NCBI GenBank assembly: GCA_030042855.1
Contig: JASHYU010000139.1
Coordinates: 1 to 7,070, forward strand
DNA: 7,070 bases
Direction: 5' to 3'
DNA from: Thermoplasmata archaeon
GTDB taxonomy: Archaea; Thermoplasmatota; Thermoplasmata; UBA184
Every line of letters begins with the position of its first letter. Position 1 is the stretch's first letter. Positions 1 through 6,230 of this stretch are shown piece by piece. A model generated the notes under the pieces. It ran no database searches, was not told the DNA's origin, and was given only the letters and a program-made list of their open reading frames with translations. The position numbers and the translations under genes are program-made.

Positions 1-14
1 GAGTCGCGCGGAGG

Positions 15-1472
15 ATGGCCACCTCGACGACCGTCGAGATCGACGTGGCGGAGATCCCGGTCGCCCGGGTCCTGGCGGGGCTCGTCGCGGATGCGGATCG
101 GCGCCGCACCCTGCGGGGCGTCGCGACGCAGGCGGCGCAGTTCCGCGCGTCAGAGCTTCGGACCCGTCTCCTGCGGGACCGAGTCTTCGCGGACCCCGCC
201 CGCCTCCTCTCGCGGCTCAAGCGGCACGGCTTCCTGCTCGAGGCCCCGACCGGCGGAGGCGAGCGGACCTACCACGTCCCGTACCCCGACGAGCTGCGGC
301 AGCTCCTGCTCGAGGAGACCGCCCGGCCCGACGCCGCCGATCCCGGCCCGCTCCTCCCGATCCCGGACGAACGTGCGGAGATCCGCTCGATGGACGCCGA
401 GTTCGTCGAGCACCTCCGCGACGTCCTGGGGGCCCGGCTCGACCGCACGCTCCAGTTCGGCCGCTCGTTCCACGTCGACCGGCTCGCCGACTACCTCCGC
501 GAGCTCTTCGGCGACGAGCTCTACTTCGACGCCCTCATCTCGATCCTCCAGCAATACGCCCTCGCCGACGCTCCCCTCCTCGCCCCCACCGGCCGCACCA
601 CCGGCGCCACCGGCTTTCACCTCGCCCTCTTCGGACCCCCGGGCACCGGCAAGACCTTCTCCATCGACGACCTCGTCCGCGGCAACCCCCGCAGCGGCGT
701 ACCCCCCCACGGACTCCCCGGCCGCAACCGCTACTGCGGCGGCATCACCCCCGCCCAGTTCCTCCGCGTCGGCGCCGCCTACACCGGCCGCACGTTCAAC
801 TTCATCGTCCCCGAGTTCAATGACTGGTTCAAGTATCGCGGCATGGTCGAGCCCCTGAAGCTCGTCATGGAGCAGCGCGAGGTCAAGTGGGAGACCACCC
901 TCGGCACCGTCGGCCCCTACACCTTCCGCTCCTTCTTCAGCGTCAACTACAACGTCCGCGCCGCGGGCGCCCAGGACTACTGGACCACCATCGGCGACCC
1001 CAACTTCGCCGCCCTCGAGGACCGGATGCTGCTGCGCTTCCACCCGATGACCCGGGCCCGCTTCCGCGCCGTCGAGGCGAGCGCCGAGCGCCTCGAGCTC
1101 GGCGAGCTCGACTTCGCCCTCGCCGAGTCGATCCGCGACCACCTGACGCTCGTCTACGCCATCGAGACCGGCCACCCGCTCGTGGAGGGGCGCTTCGCCG
1201 GGCGGGGGATCTCCCTTGACCCGGGGCTGTTCGCTCGGCTTCGGCGGGCCTCGGAGCGCGCGCTGTCGGAGACGGAGACCCCACGCTTCTCCCCTCGACT
1301 TCGTCAGCGGGCCGTCCGGCTCGCGGCGGCCGCGGCGCTGCTGCGTTACTTCAATCCCGACTCGACGGGCCCGCTGGCCATCGGTCCCTCGGAGATCGAT
1401 CTGGCCTGCCGGTTCTTTGACGGGGAGGTCCATGACCGCGAGGGTCGGCGCGTCGCGGCCCGAGCTCTCTGA
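15..1472 (+). CDS. MCM-like AAA+ ATPase with N-terminal winged-helix-like region
   Basis: A 485-residue ATPase, probably a DNA-acting motor or remodeller in the cytoplasm. Seen: Walker A GPPGTGKT at residues 207-214. A Walker-B-like stretch at 264-270 reads IVPEFND where MCM proteins have IDEFDK, so the usual Asp is Pro266 while Glu267 is kept. It is followed by a MEQ motif (285-287), a hairpin-like stretch (290-305), a sensor-1-like Asn (N311) and an arginine-finger-like R341 in LLRF, all in MCM order. A C-terminal helical lid lies at about 424-470. Residues 45-92 (LLSRLKRHGFLLE, then a basic turn) look like a winged helix. No MCM zinc domain is seen, so this is not the replicative MCM. The frame is open to the window's left edge, and GGAGG touches the ATG with no spacer, so the true start may lie upstream or at GTG 45. 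It overlaps the next gene by 41 bases. The exact family is not recognised; membership of the MCM/helix-2-insert AAA+ group is inferred from motifs. Confidence 0.85.
   Translation: MATSTTVEIDVAEIPVARVLAGLVADADRRRTLRGVATQAAQFRASELRTRLLRDRVFADPARLLSRLKRHGFLLEAPTGGGERTYHVPYPDELRQLLLEETARPDAADPGPLLPIPDERAEIRSMDAEFVEHLRDVLGARLDRTLQFGRSFHVDRLADYLRELFGDELYFDALISILQQYALADAPLLAPTGRTTGATGFHLALFGPPGTGKTFSIDDLVRGNPRSGVPPHGLPGRNRYCGGITPAQFLRVGAAYTGRTFNFIVPEFNDWFKYRGMVEPLKLVMEQREVKWETTLGTVGPYTFRSFFSVNYNVRAAGAQDYWTTIGDPNFAALEDRMLLRFHPMTRARFRAVEASAERLELGELDFALAESIRDHLTLVYAIETGHPLVEGRFAGRGISLDPGLFARLRRASERALSETETPRFSPRLRQRAVRLAAAAALLRYFNPDSTGPLAIGPSEIDLACRFFDGEVHDREGRRVAARAL
1422..1434 (+). promoter_or_regulatory. 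Shine-Dalgarno sequence and ATG inside the end of gene 1
   Basis: GGGGAGGT sits at 1422-1429, two bases before ATG 1432 and inside the coding end of the AAA+ gene. Spacing is shorter than usual, as it also is for the AAA+ gene itself (GGAGG directly touching its ATG). It decides the start of MutS-like gene A and supports coupled translation through the 41-base overlap. Confidence 0.5.
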
Positions 1473-3081
1473 CGTCGCCCCCCGGGGATCGGAGCCCCGG
1501 AGCTCGACCGGCGCCGCGTACGGTGTGCCGGATCCCGGGGCCCGACCTCACCGGGACGACCGGACCAGCCTCCTCGGGCCGGCCCCCTACGCTCCTCCCC
1601 CACCGGCCGAGCCGACCGTCCTCGCCGATCTGAACCTCGACCAGGCGTTCCGAACGATCGCGACCGGACGAGAGGAATACGACCTCATCGGAATCTTCGC
1701 GGCTCCCCTCCAAGCGCCACGGTACGTGGAGTACCGCCAGGCGGTCTTCCGGGATCTCGAGCGGCCGGAGATTCGAGAGTCGGTCGACGGATTCGCGTCC
1801 TCGCTGCGGACGATGCGCTCCGCCCGCGATCGATCGGGGAAGTTGCGCAACGAGTTCCAGCGGGCGCGCTGGTACCTCGAGGCCGCCGACCAGTACTGCC
1901 GCGCCGTCCGCGAGCTCTCCGACGCGCTCGATCGGACCGCGCCCACTTCGGACGGACTGCGCTCGACCACGACCTTCCTGCGCGAGTATCGGTTCTCGCC
2001 CGCGTACCGCCAGCTCGAGTCGGAGACGCGACAGCTGACGGAGGAGCTCGCCCGCGTCCGGTACGGCGTCCTGATCCAGGGCGACCGCATCACCGTGCGG
2101 CCGTTCTCGGACGACCCGGATCTGGGCCGGGAGATCGACGCCGCCTTCCGTCGGTTCCGGGACGAACCCGTTCCGGACAAGGGGTACCGCTTCCCGGAGC
2201 ACCCCGAGATGAACTACGTGGAGGAGTCGATCCAGGAACGGGTCGCCCTGCTCTTTCCTCGGGAGTTCGCTCGCCTTCGAGAGTACCCGGGCCGCCATCC
2301 GGAGTTCGTCGACCCGGGCGTCGCGCGGTTGGACCGAGAGATCCAGTTCTTCCTCGCGTATCTCGACGCGGTGGCGAAGCTGCGGGCCGACGGACGGTCC
2401 TTCTCGTATCCCGAGATCCTCGAGGGCGCGACCGAAGTGTCGGCCCGCGCGACGTTCGACCTCGCTCTGGCCCTCCAGCTATCGAAGCGAGCGACGCCGA
2501 TCGTTCCGAACGACGTCCAGCTCTCGCCCGCGGAACGTATCTTCGTCGTCACCGGGCCCAACAACGGCGGCAAGACGACGTTCGCCCGGATGTTCGGCCA
2601 GCTCCACCATCTGGCCGCCCTGGGAGGGCCGGTTCCGGGCGAATCGGTCCGATTGAGCCTCTGCGACCGGGTCTACACCCACTTCGAGCGCGGCGAAGCG
2701 GTCGCCGACCTGCGGGGAAAGCTCCTCGACGAGCTCGTCCGATTGCGGGCGATCCTCGACCGCGCGACTCCCCGCAGCGTCCTGGTGCTGAACGAGACGT
2801 TCGGTTCCGCGACGGTCGAGGACGGGCTCCGCCTCGGAGAGGAGATCCTGCGTCGGGTCATCGACCGGGGCGCGCGGTGCGTCTACGTGACCTTCCTGGA
2901 CGAGCTCTCCGCCCTCGGCCCCTCGGTCGTGAGCATCGTCAGCACCGTCCGGCCGGACGACCCGGCGGTCCGCACCTATCGGCTCGTGCGGCAACCGGCG
3001 GATGGGCGCGCGTACGCGTTCGCCCTCGCCCGCAAGCACGGGCTGACGTCCGAGGCGCTCCGGGAGCGGTTCGGATCATGA
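1432..3081 (+). CDS. MutS-like ATPase A (domain I-less MutS paralogue)
   Basis: A 549-residue MutS-family protein. The C-terminal ATPase has Walker A GPNNGGKTT (375-383), a THF motif (416-418), GKLLDEL (429-435) matching the MutS STFMVEM region, and Walker B LVLNE (451-455) with Asn in place of Asp. The switch position reads VTFLDEL (486-492), where MutS and the downstream paralogue have TH, so the histidine is Phe488. The conserved N-terminal block starts near DLNLD (66-70) and VEYRQAVF (99-106), followed by a helical lever/clamp-like middle. No mismatch-reading domain I, connector domain or Smr domain is present. Residues 1-60 are Pro/Arg/Ser-rich and probably disordered. ATG 1432 was chosen because GGGGAGGT lies just upstream (1422-1429, short spacing) and the frame before it reads as out-of-frame gene 1; GTG 1525 is an alternative. 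It likely pairs with the next gene's product. Role inferred: DNA-structure binding or repair. The MutS assignment is firm, the function is not. Confidence 0.9.
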   Translation: MTARVGASRPELSDVAPRGSEPRSSTGAAYGVPDPGARPHRDDRTSLLGPAPYAPPPPAEPTVLADLNLDQAFRTIATGREEYDLIGIFAAPLQAPRYVEYRQAVFRDLERPEIRESVDGFASSLRTMRSARDRSGKLRNEFQRARWYLEAADQYCRAVRELSDALDRTAPTSDGLRSTTTFLREYRFSPAYRQLESETRQLTEELARVRYGVLIQGDRITVRPFSDDPDLGREIDAAFRRFRDEPVPDKGYRFPEHPEMNYVEESIQERVALLFPREFARLREYPGRHPEFVDPGVARLDREIQFFLAYLDAVAKLRADGRSFSYPEILEGATEVSARATFDLALALQLSKRATPIVPNDVQLSPAERIFVVTGPNNGGKTTFARMFGQLHHLAALGGPVPGESVRLSLCDRVYTHFERGEAVADLRGKLLDELVRLRAILDRATPRSVLVLNETFGSATVEDGLRLGEEILRRVIDRGARCVYVTFLDELSALGPSVVSIVSTVRPDDPAVRTYRLVRQPADGRAYAFALARKHGLTSEALRERFGS

Positions 3082-4592
3082 GAGTCCATCTCCTCGCCCC
3101 GGATCGCGAGTTCGACGGGCGCGGGACGACGGGGCCCTTCGACGAGGCACTGATCCGCGACCTCGAGCTCGAGCCCACGTTGTCGGCGATGGCGGCGGGG
3201 GACGACCACGTTCGTTCCATCGCCCGCGCCGTGCTGCTCGCGGAGCCGCCGCCCCCCGGTACGGTGCGGTACCGCCAGTCGGTCTTCGCCGACTGTCTGG
3301 TGCGGGCCCCCGTCGTCACCGAACTTCGGGCGCTGGCGCTCGGGGCCCTCGCCGACGAGCGGGAGGTCTGGGGTTTCGGAGAGTCCCCGGAATCCGTCCT
3401 CTACCGAGGGACCAAGCTCCTGGCGTTGCTCCTTCCGAGGCTCCGGCGGCTGCGGGAGCTGGCCGCGGCGCAGCGGGCCGCGTTCCGCTCCGAGGGGTTC
3501 CAACGGCTCTTCGAGGGCGTAGTAACGGAACTCGACGAGACGTACTTCCGGTCGGTCGAGGACCTCCTCCGCCAGCTGCGGTTCCCCCGCGGAACCCTCC
3601 TCGCTCTCCGGCTGGGCGCGGGCAACCGCGGCTCGGACTACTCCCTGCGACGCCCCCCCGAAGAACGGCGGCGCTGGCTCAGGCTCCCGTTCCTCGGCCG
3701 GCGGTCTCCCTTGTCGTTCGAGCTCGGAGAACGGGACGAGGCCGGACGCCGGGCGCTCGCGGAGCTGCGCGACCGCGGGGTGGCCTCGAGCGCGCAGGCC
3801 CTCCGGCAATCGACCGCGCGGTTGCACGCCTTCTTCTCGCAGCTCCGCGACGAGCTCGACTTCTATCTCGGCGGGGCGAACCTTCAGGCGCGCCTCGTCG
3901 GTGCCGGCCTTCCGGTCTGCGTCCCCGAGCCCCTCGACCCGTCTCCCTTCGGGCTCGCGGCCGGGGGTCTCTACGATCTCTCCCTGGCGCTCGGGGGGCG
4001 CACGGCGATCGTGCCCAACGATCTGAACGTCGCGGCCCGCCCGCTCGTGGTGATCACCGGCGCCAACCAAGGGGGGAAGTCGACGTTCCTGCGCAGCGTG
4101 GGCGTCGCGGTCCTCCTGACGCAGGCCGGTTTGTCCGTTCCCGCCCGGCGCTTCTCGGCGAGCGTTCCGCACGGGATCTTCACGCACTTCCGCCGGGAGG
4201 AGGACGCCACGATGACGAGCGGCAAGTTCGAAGAGGAGCTCGACCGCATGAGCGCGATCGCGGGTCACCTTCGGCCGGGGAGCCTCCTGCTCGCCAACGA
4301 GTCGTTCGCCTCGACGAACGAGCGGGAGGGTTCGGAGATCGCCGAGACGGTCCTCCGCGCCTTCCTCGATGGCGGCGTTCGGGTCGCGCTGGTCACGCAC
4401 TTCTTCGACCTCGCCGACCGGCTTCGGCGGATCGAGCCGGAACGGGCCCTCTTCCTCCGGGCCGAGCGCACCCCGGACGGACATCGCACCTTCCGCGTCG
4501 TTCCCGGCGACCCCTTGCCCACCGGCTTTGGGTTCGACCTCTACCGTGAGGTCTTCGGCCGCCCCGAGGCGGGCGCGTCGCTCACGGCGTAG
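3078..4592 (+). CDS. MutS-like ATPase B (domain I-less MutS paralogue)
   Basis: A 504-residue MutS-family protein homologous to its upstream neighbour. Shared blocks include DLELE (28-32), VRYRQSVF (63-70), IVPND (311-315), Walker A GANQGGKST (328-336), FTHF (368-371), GKFEEEL (382-388), and Walker B LLLANESF (403-410) with Asn at the usual Asp position. Unlike its neighbour it keeps the switch histidine (TH, 440-441), so it looks like the more competent ATPase of the pair. The NESFAS-type Walker B is, as I recall it, typical of a bacterial MutS-related subgroup, so the Asn is probably a family trait and not damage. Domain I, the connector and Smr are absent; residues 100-270 are mainly helical and charged, like MutS lever/clamp. 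ATG 3078 forms an ATGA overlap with the previous stop, implying translational coupling and possibly equal expression of a heterodimer. The frame is open further upstream, but that part is shadow of gene 2. The gene ends 11 bases inside the convergent Nudix gene. Confidence 0.9.
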   Translation: MRVHLLAPDREFDGRGTTGPFDEALIRDLELEPTLSAMAAGDDHVRSIARAVLLAEPPPPGTVRYRQSVFADCLVRAPVVTELRALALGALADEREVWGFGESPESVLYRGTKLLALLLPRLRRLRELAAAQRAAFRSEGFQRLFEGVVTELDETYFRSVEDLLRQLRFPRGTLLALRLGAGNRGSDYSLRRPPEERRRWLRLPFLGRRSPLSFELGERDEAGRRALAELRDRGVASSAQALRQSTARLHAFFSQLRDELDFYLGGANLQARLVGAGLPVCVPEPLDPSPFGLAAGGLYDLSLALGGRTAIVPNDLNVAARPLVVITGANQGGKSTFLRSVGVAVLLTQAGLSVPARRFSASVPHGIFTHFRREEDATMTSGKFEEELDRMSAIAGHLRPGSLLLANESFASTNEREGSEIAETVLRAFLDGGVRVALVTHFFDLADRLRRIEPERALFLRAERTPDGHRTFRVVPGDPLPTGFGFDLYREVFGRPEAGASLTA

Positions 4593-5292
4593 CCGGACGG
4601 CGACCCGCGGCGGCGGAGCGGTGGGGTCGTCGACCCGAGGGGGTGCGAGCCGCCCGGAGATCCTCGAGCGGGCGCCGGATCGAGGGCAGGGACCCCGGAG
4701 GGATCGCGTCGGGATCGATCCACGCCGAGTCGATCGCTTCGCGGCTCGCCCGGGGCGTCGCGTTCTGGACGGGGTGGGCCCGGTAGCAGATGGTCACCCG
4801 GTGAATTCGAGGTTCGACCGTGGATCCCGAGAAGCCCTCGTACACCCCCAGGAGACCGTCGAGTTCCACGTCCATGCCGAGCTCCTCGAACGCCTCGCGT
4901 CGAGCCGCCTCGGCGAGCCCCTCGCCCGGTTTCGGATACCCCTGAGGGAACACCCAGGCGTGGTGGTCCGGTTCGTCCTCCTCCCGGATGACGAGCACGC
5001 GCCCTTCGCGTTCGATCGCGACGGCGACCACGACGCGGATCGCTTCGTCCCGTACTTCGATGTGCGCGGGAACGCGAGCCCCGGTCGAGCCCGCTCGACC
5101 CGGCTTCCGCGCGATATCCGACGTCATGGAGCGGCCCCCAGGGGCGCCGGTCGACCGGGCGGCCGTTGGAACGGATCGCCCTTCGCTCGTCGTCCGCAGG
5201 GATCCGGGGTCGGGGGCCACATCGGTTCCGTCCGTAGGAGCCATCGTCCGCGACGCGGAAGTTCCGGCGAGCCCCATCGCCGGGTCGGCCAT
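4582..5292 (-). CDS. Nudix hydrolase
   Basis: A Nudix-fold pyrophosphohydrolase acting on a nucleoside diphosphate linked to another group; the substrate is unknown. The full Nudix box GX5EX7REUXEEXGU is present at residues 117-139 of the long form (GYPKPGE, then REAFEELGM), preceded by HAWVFPQG, which resembles the WxFPQG entry of RppH- and MutT-like enzymes. The domain spans about residues 77-205; a basic, low-complexity tail follows. Residues 1-55 are rich in Gly, Pro, Ser, Thr and Arg with no recognisable domain. The likely start is therefore either ATG 5292 (236 residues, with an AT-rich element shortly upstream but no Shine-Dalgarno) or ATG 5127 (181 residues, only a weak G run upstream). 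It is convergent with MutS-like gene B, stops overlapping by 11 bases, and divergent from the phosphatase gene. Candidate roles are removal of oxidised dNTPs, ADP-ribose or dinucleotide hydrolysis, or RNA decapping. Family certain, substrate not. Confidence 0.9.
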   Translation of the reverse strand: MADPAMGLAGTSASRTMAPTDGTDVAPDPGSLRTTSEGRSVPTAARSTGAPGGRSMTSDIARKPGRAGSTGARVPAHIEVRDEAIRVVVAVAIEREGRVLVIREEDEPDHHAWVFPQGYPKPGEGLAEAARREAFEELGMDVELDGLLGVYEGFSGSTVEPRIHRVTICYRAHPVQNATPRASREAIDSAWIDPDAIPPGSLPSIRRPLEDLRAARTPSGRRPHRSAAAGRRPATP

Positions 5293-5305
5293 TCGGCCGC
5301 GGTCT

Positions 5306-5317
5306 CTTTAGGATTTG
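5306..5317 (-). promoter_or_regulatory. AT-rich element, possible TATA-like promoter of the Nudix gene
   Basis: Read on the - strand this is CAAATCCTAAAG, the most AT-rich patch in its surroundings, centred about 20 bases upstream of ATG 5292. The TCCTAAA core recurs upstream of the HyfC-like gene. The spacing is slightly short for a leaderless archaeal transcript starting exactly at 5292, so either transcription begins just inside the frame or this is not the box. Weak evidence. Confidence 0.3.
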
Positions 5318-5377
5318 CCGGCCGCGCGCACCGACGAAGGGCCGCGGGGTCGGAACGACGCCCGGCGTCACGACGGA

Positions 5378-5406
5378 ACCGGAGGCCAGCCTGAAAAGCC
5401 TCCGGT
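5378..5406. repeat. 9-bp perfect inverted repeat upstream of the phosphatase gene
   Basis: ACCGGAGGC (5378-5386) and GCCTCCGGT (5398-5406) are perfectly complementary around an 11-base spacer containing GAAAA. The repeat lies between the divergent Nudix and phosphatase genes and ends 30 bases before ATG 5437. It could be an operator for a dimeric regulator or, if transcribed, a leader hairpin. No T tract follows, so it is not an obvious intrinsic terminator. Confidence 0.5.
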
Positions 5407-5436
5407 CTCTCGGCTTCGATGTTGGGAGCTGGGGCC

Positions 5437-6066
5437 ATGGCCACCCGCGATTCATCCGAGGTCCGATCGCCGCTCCGAGGCTGCCTCGTCTACCTGGTGC
5501 GACACGGCCGCACGCCGCTCAACGCGCAAGGGCGATTTCGCGGGCGCGAGAATCCCTCGCTCGATGCGGTCGGAAGGGCGGAGGCCCTCCGGGCCGCGGA
5601 CCGGCTGAGGAACGTCGTACTCCGGGAGATCTGCTCGAGCCCGCTCGACCGGGCCCGGCAGACCGCGCAGGCGATCGCGTCGCCGCACGCGCTCGAAGTG
5701 ACGGTGGAATCGGACCTCCGGGACCTCGACTACGGGTCGTGGAGCGGACGCTCGCCCGACGAGGTGGCGCAGACCGACGGCGACCTCTACCGAAGGTTTC
5801 TCTCGGATCCGGCGGAGGTCACCCCGCCGGGCGGAGAGGCGGTTCGCTCCGCCGCGGATCGCGTCGTCCGAGCGCTGCATCGGATCGCGCTCCGGAACGA
5901 GGGCGCCGTGATCGCGGCGGTCACGCACGACGTCCCGATCCGTCTCCTCCTCGCGCACGCCGCCGGGCGGTCGGCGGGCGGAATGTGGGATCTGGACGTT
6001 CCGACCGGCTCGATCCGTCGCTTGGAGGTCACCGACGCTCGGATCTCGACGATCGGAGAGGTCTAG
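5437..6066 (+). CDS. Histidine phosphatase family protein (phosphoglycerate mutase / CobC-like)
   Basis: A 209-residue cytoplasmic enzyme of the histidine phosphatase (phosphoglycerate mutase-like) superfamily, which removes or moves phosphate through a phosphohistidine. Seen: the catalytic motif VRHGRT with H23 preceded by R22, SPLDRARQTA (68-77) carrying the phosphate-binding arginine, PGGEA (130-135 region), and the second catalytic histidine in VTHD (H164). The usual LRExxxGxWEG motif reads LRDLDYGSWSG (94-104), so the acid/base Glu appears as Asp96. The length is typical of cofactor-independent small phosphatases such as CobC or GpmB-like proteins, not of glycolytic dPGM (about 250). ATG 5437 was chosen because GGGAG (5424-5428) sits eight bases upstream; ATG 5419 in the same frame has no such site. 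It is divergent from the Nudix gene. The substrate could be a sugar phosphate, alpha-ribazole phosphate or a nucleotide; the sequence does not decide. Confidence 0.9.
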   Translation: MATRDSSEVRSPLRGCLVYLVRHGRTPLNAQGRFRGRENPSLDAVGRAEALRAADRLRNVVLREICSSPLDRARQTAQAIASPHALEVTVESDLRDLDYGSWSGRSPDEVAQTDGDLYRRFLSDPAEVTPPGGEAVRSAADRVVRALHRIALRNEGAVIAAVTHDVPIRLLLAHAAGRSAGGMWDLDVPTGSIRRLEVTDARISTIGEV

Positions 6067-6163
6067 GGGAGACGCGAGGGGGAGGCTCCGGGCGGGAGCG
6101 GTACAGCCGATTCCGCACGGCTCCACCTCCGCACCCCAGCGCCACGCCTAAGTACTGCTGCGT

Positions 6164-6172
6164 TTCCTAAAC
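6164..6172 (+). promoter_or_regulatory. AT-rich element, possible TATA-like promoter of the HyfC-like gene
   Basis: TTCCTAAAC lies within the only relatively AT-rich patch (about 6147-6172) between the phosphatase and the HyfC-like gene, and shares TCCTAAA with the element before the Nudix gene. If used as an archaeal TATA box, transcription would start near 6195, giving a leader of about 65 bases that contains the 6231-6256 hairpin. CCTAAGTACT at 6147-6156 is a second candidate. Confidence 0.3.
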
Positions 6173-6175
6173 TGT

Positions 6176-6208
6176 CGGCGGAGGCGTCCGCCGGCCGGGT
6201 CTCCCGGC
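6176..6208. repeat. Two adjacent inverted repeats in the hyfC-like upstream region
   Basis: A 7-bp perfect stem (CGGCGGA at 6176-6182, TCCGCCG at 6187-6193, four-base loop) is followed without a gap by a 6-bp stem (GCCGGG at 6194-6199, CCCGGC at 6203-6208, three-base loop). They lie just downstream of the possible promoter element and no T tract follows. They could be a leader structure or protein-binding sites, but in such GC-rich DNA chance is also plausible. Confidence 0.4.
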
Positions 6209-6230
6209 AAACCGCCCTCGGGCCAATGAC

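Noticed and set aside
1216..1431. Upstream extension of MutS-like gene A to ATG 1216
   Set aside because: This part is the +1 shadow of the AAA+ gene's C-terminus (Arg/Ser/Pro-rich); ATG 1432 has a ribosome-binding site and is nearer the conserved block.
150..1433. Long open frame on the - strand (427 codons) opposite the AAA+ gene
   Set aside because: Its translation is Glu/Gly/Arg-rich with no domain, typical of antisense frames in GC-rich coding DNA; the + strand carries clear AAA+ motifs.
2877..3077. Upstream extension of MutS-like gene B to ATG 2877
   Set aside because: It lies wholly over gene A's conserved C-terminus and reads as low-complexity sequence; the ATGA junction at 3078 is the natural start.
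2976..4484. 502-codon - strand frame opposite MutS-like gene B
   Set aside because: Low-complexity Arg/Glu/Gly/Pro translation with no motif, while the + strand encodes an intact MutS ATPase.
1432..4592. Standard mismatch-repair mutS genes
   Set aside because: Both lack the N-terminal mismatch-recognition domain and connector, have Asn in Walker B, and no mutL is nearby; they are MutS relatives, not MutS1.
4369..5394. 341-codon + strand frame across the Nudix gene
   Set aside because: The protein has no recognisable domain and is Arg/Ser/Gly-rich; the opposite strand has a perfect Nudix box.
6170..6215. Possible tRNA in the repeat-rich intergenic region
   Set aside because: No T-loop GTTCRA-type sequence and no acceptor pairing or anticodon arm of the right size could be arranged.
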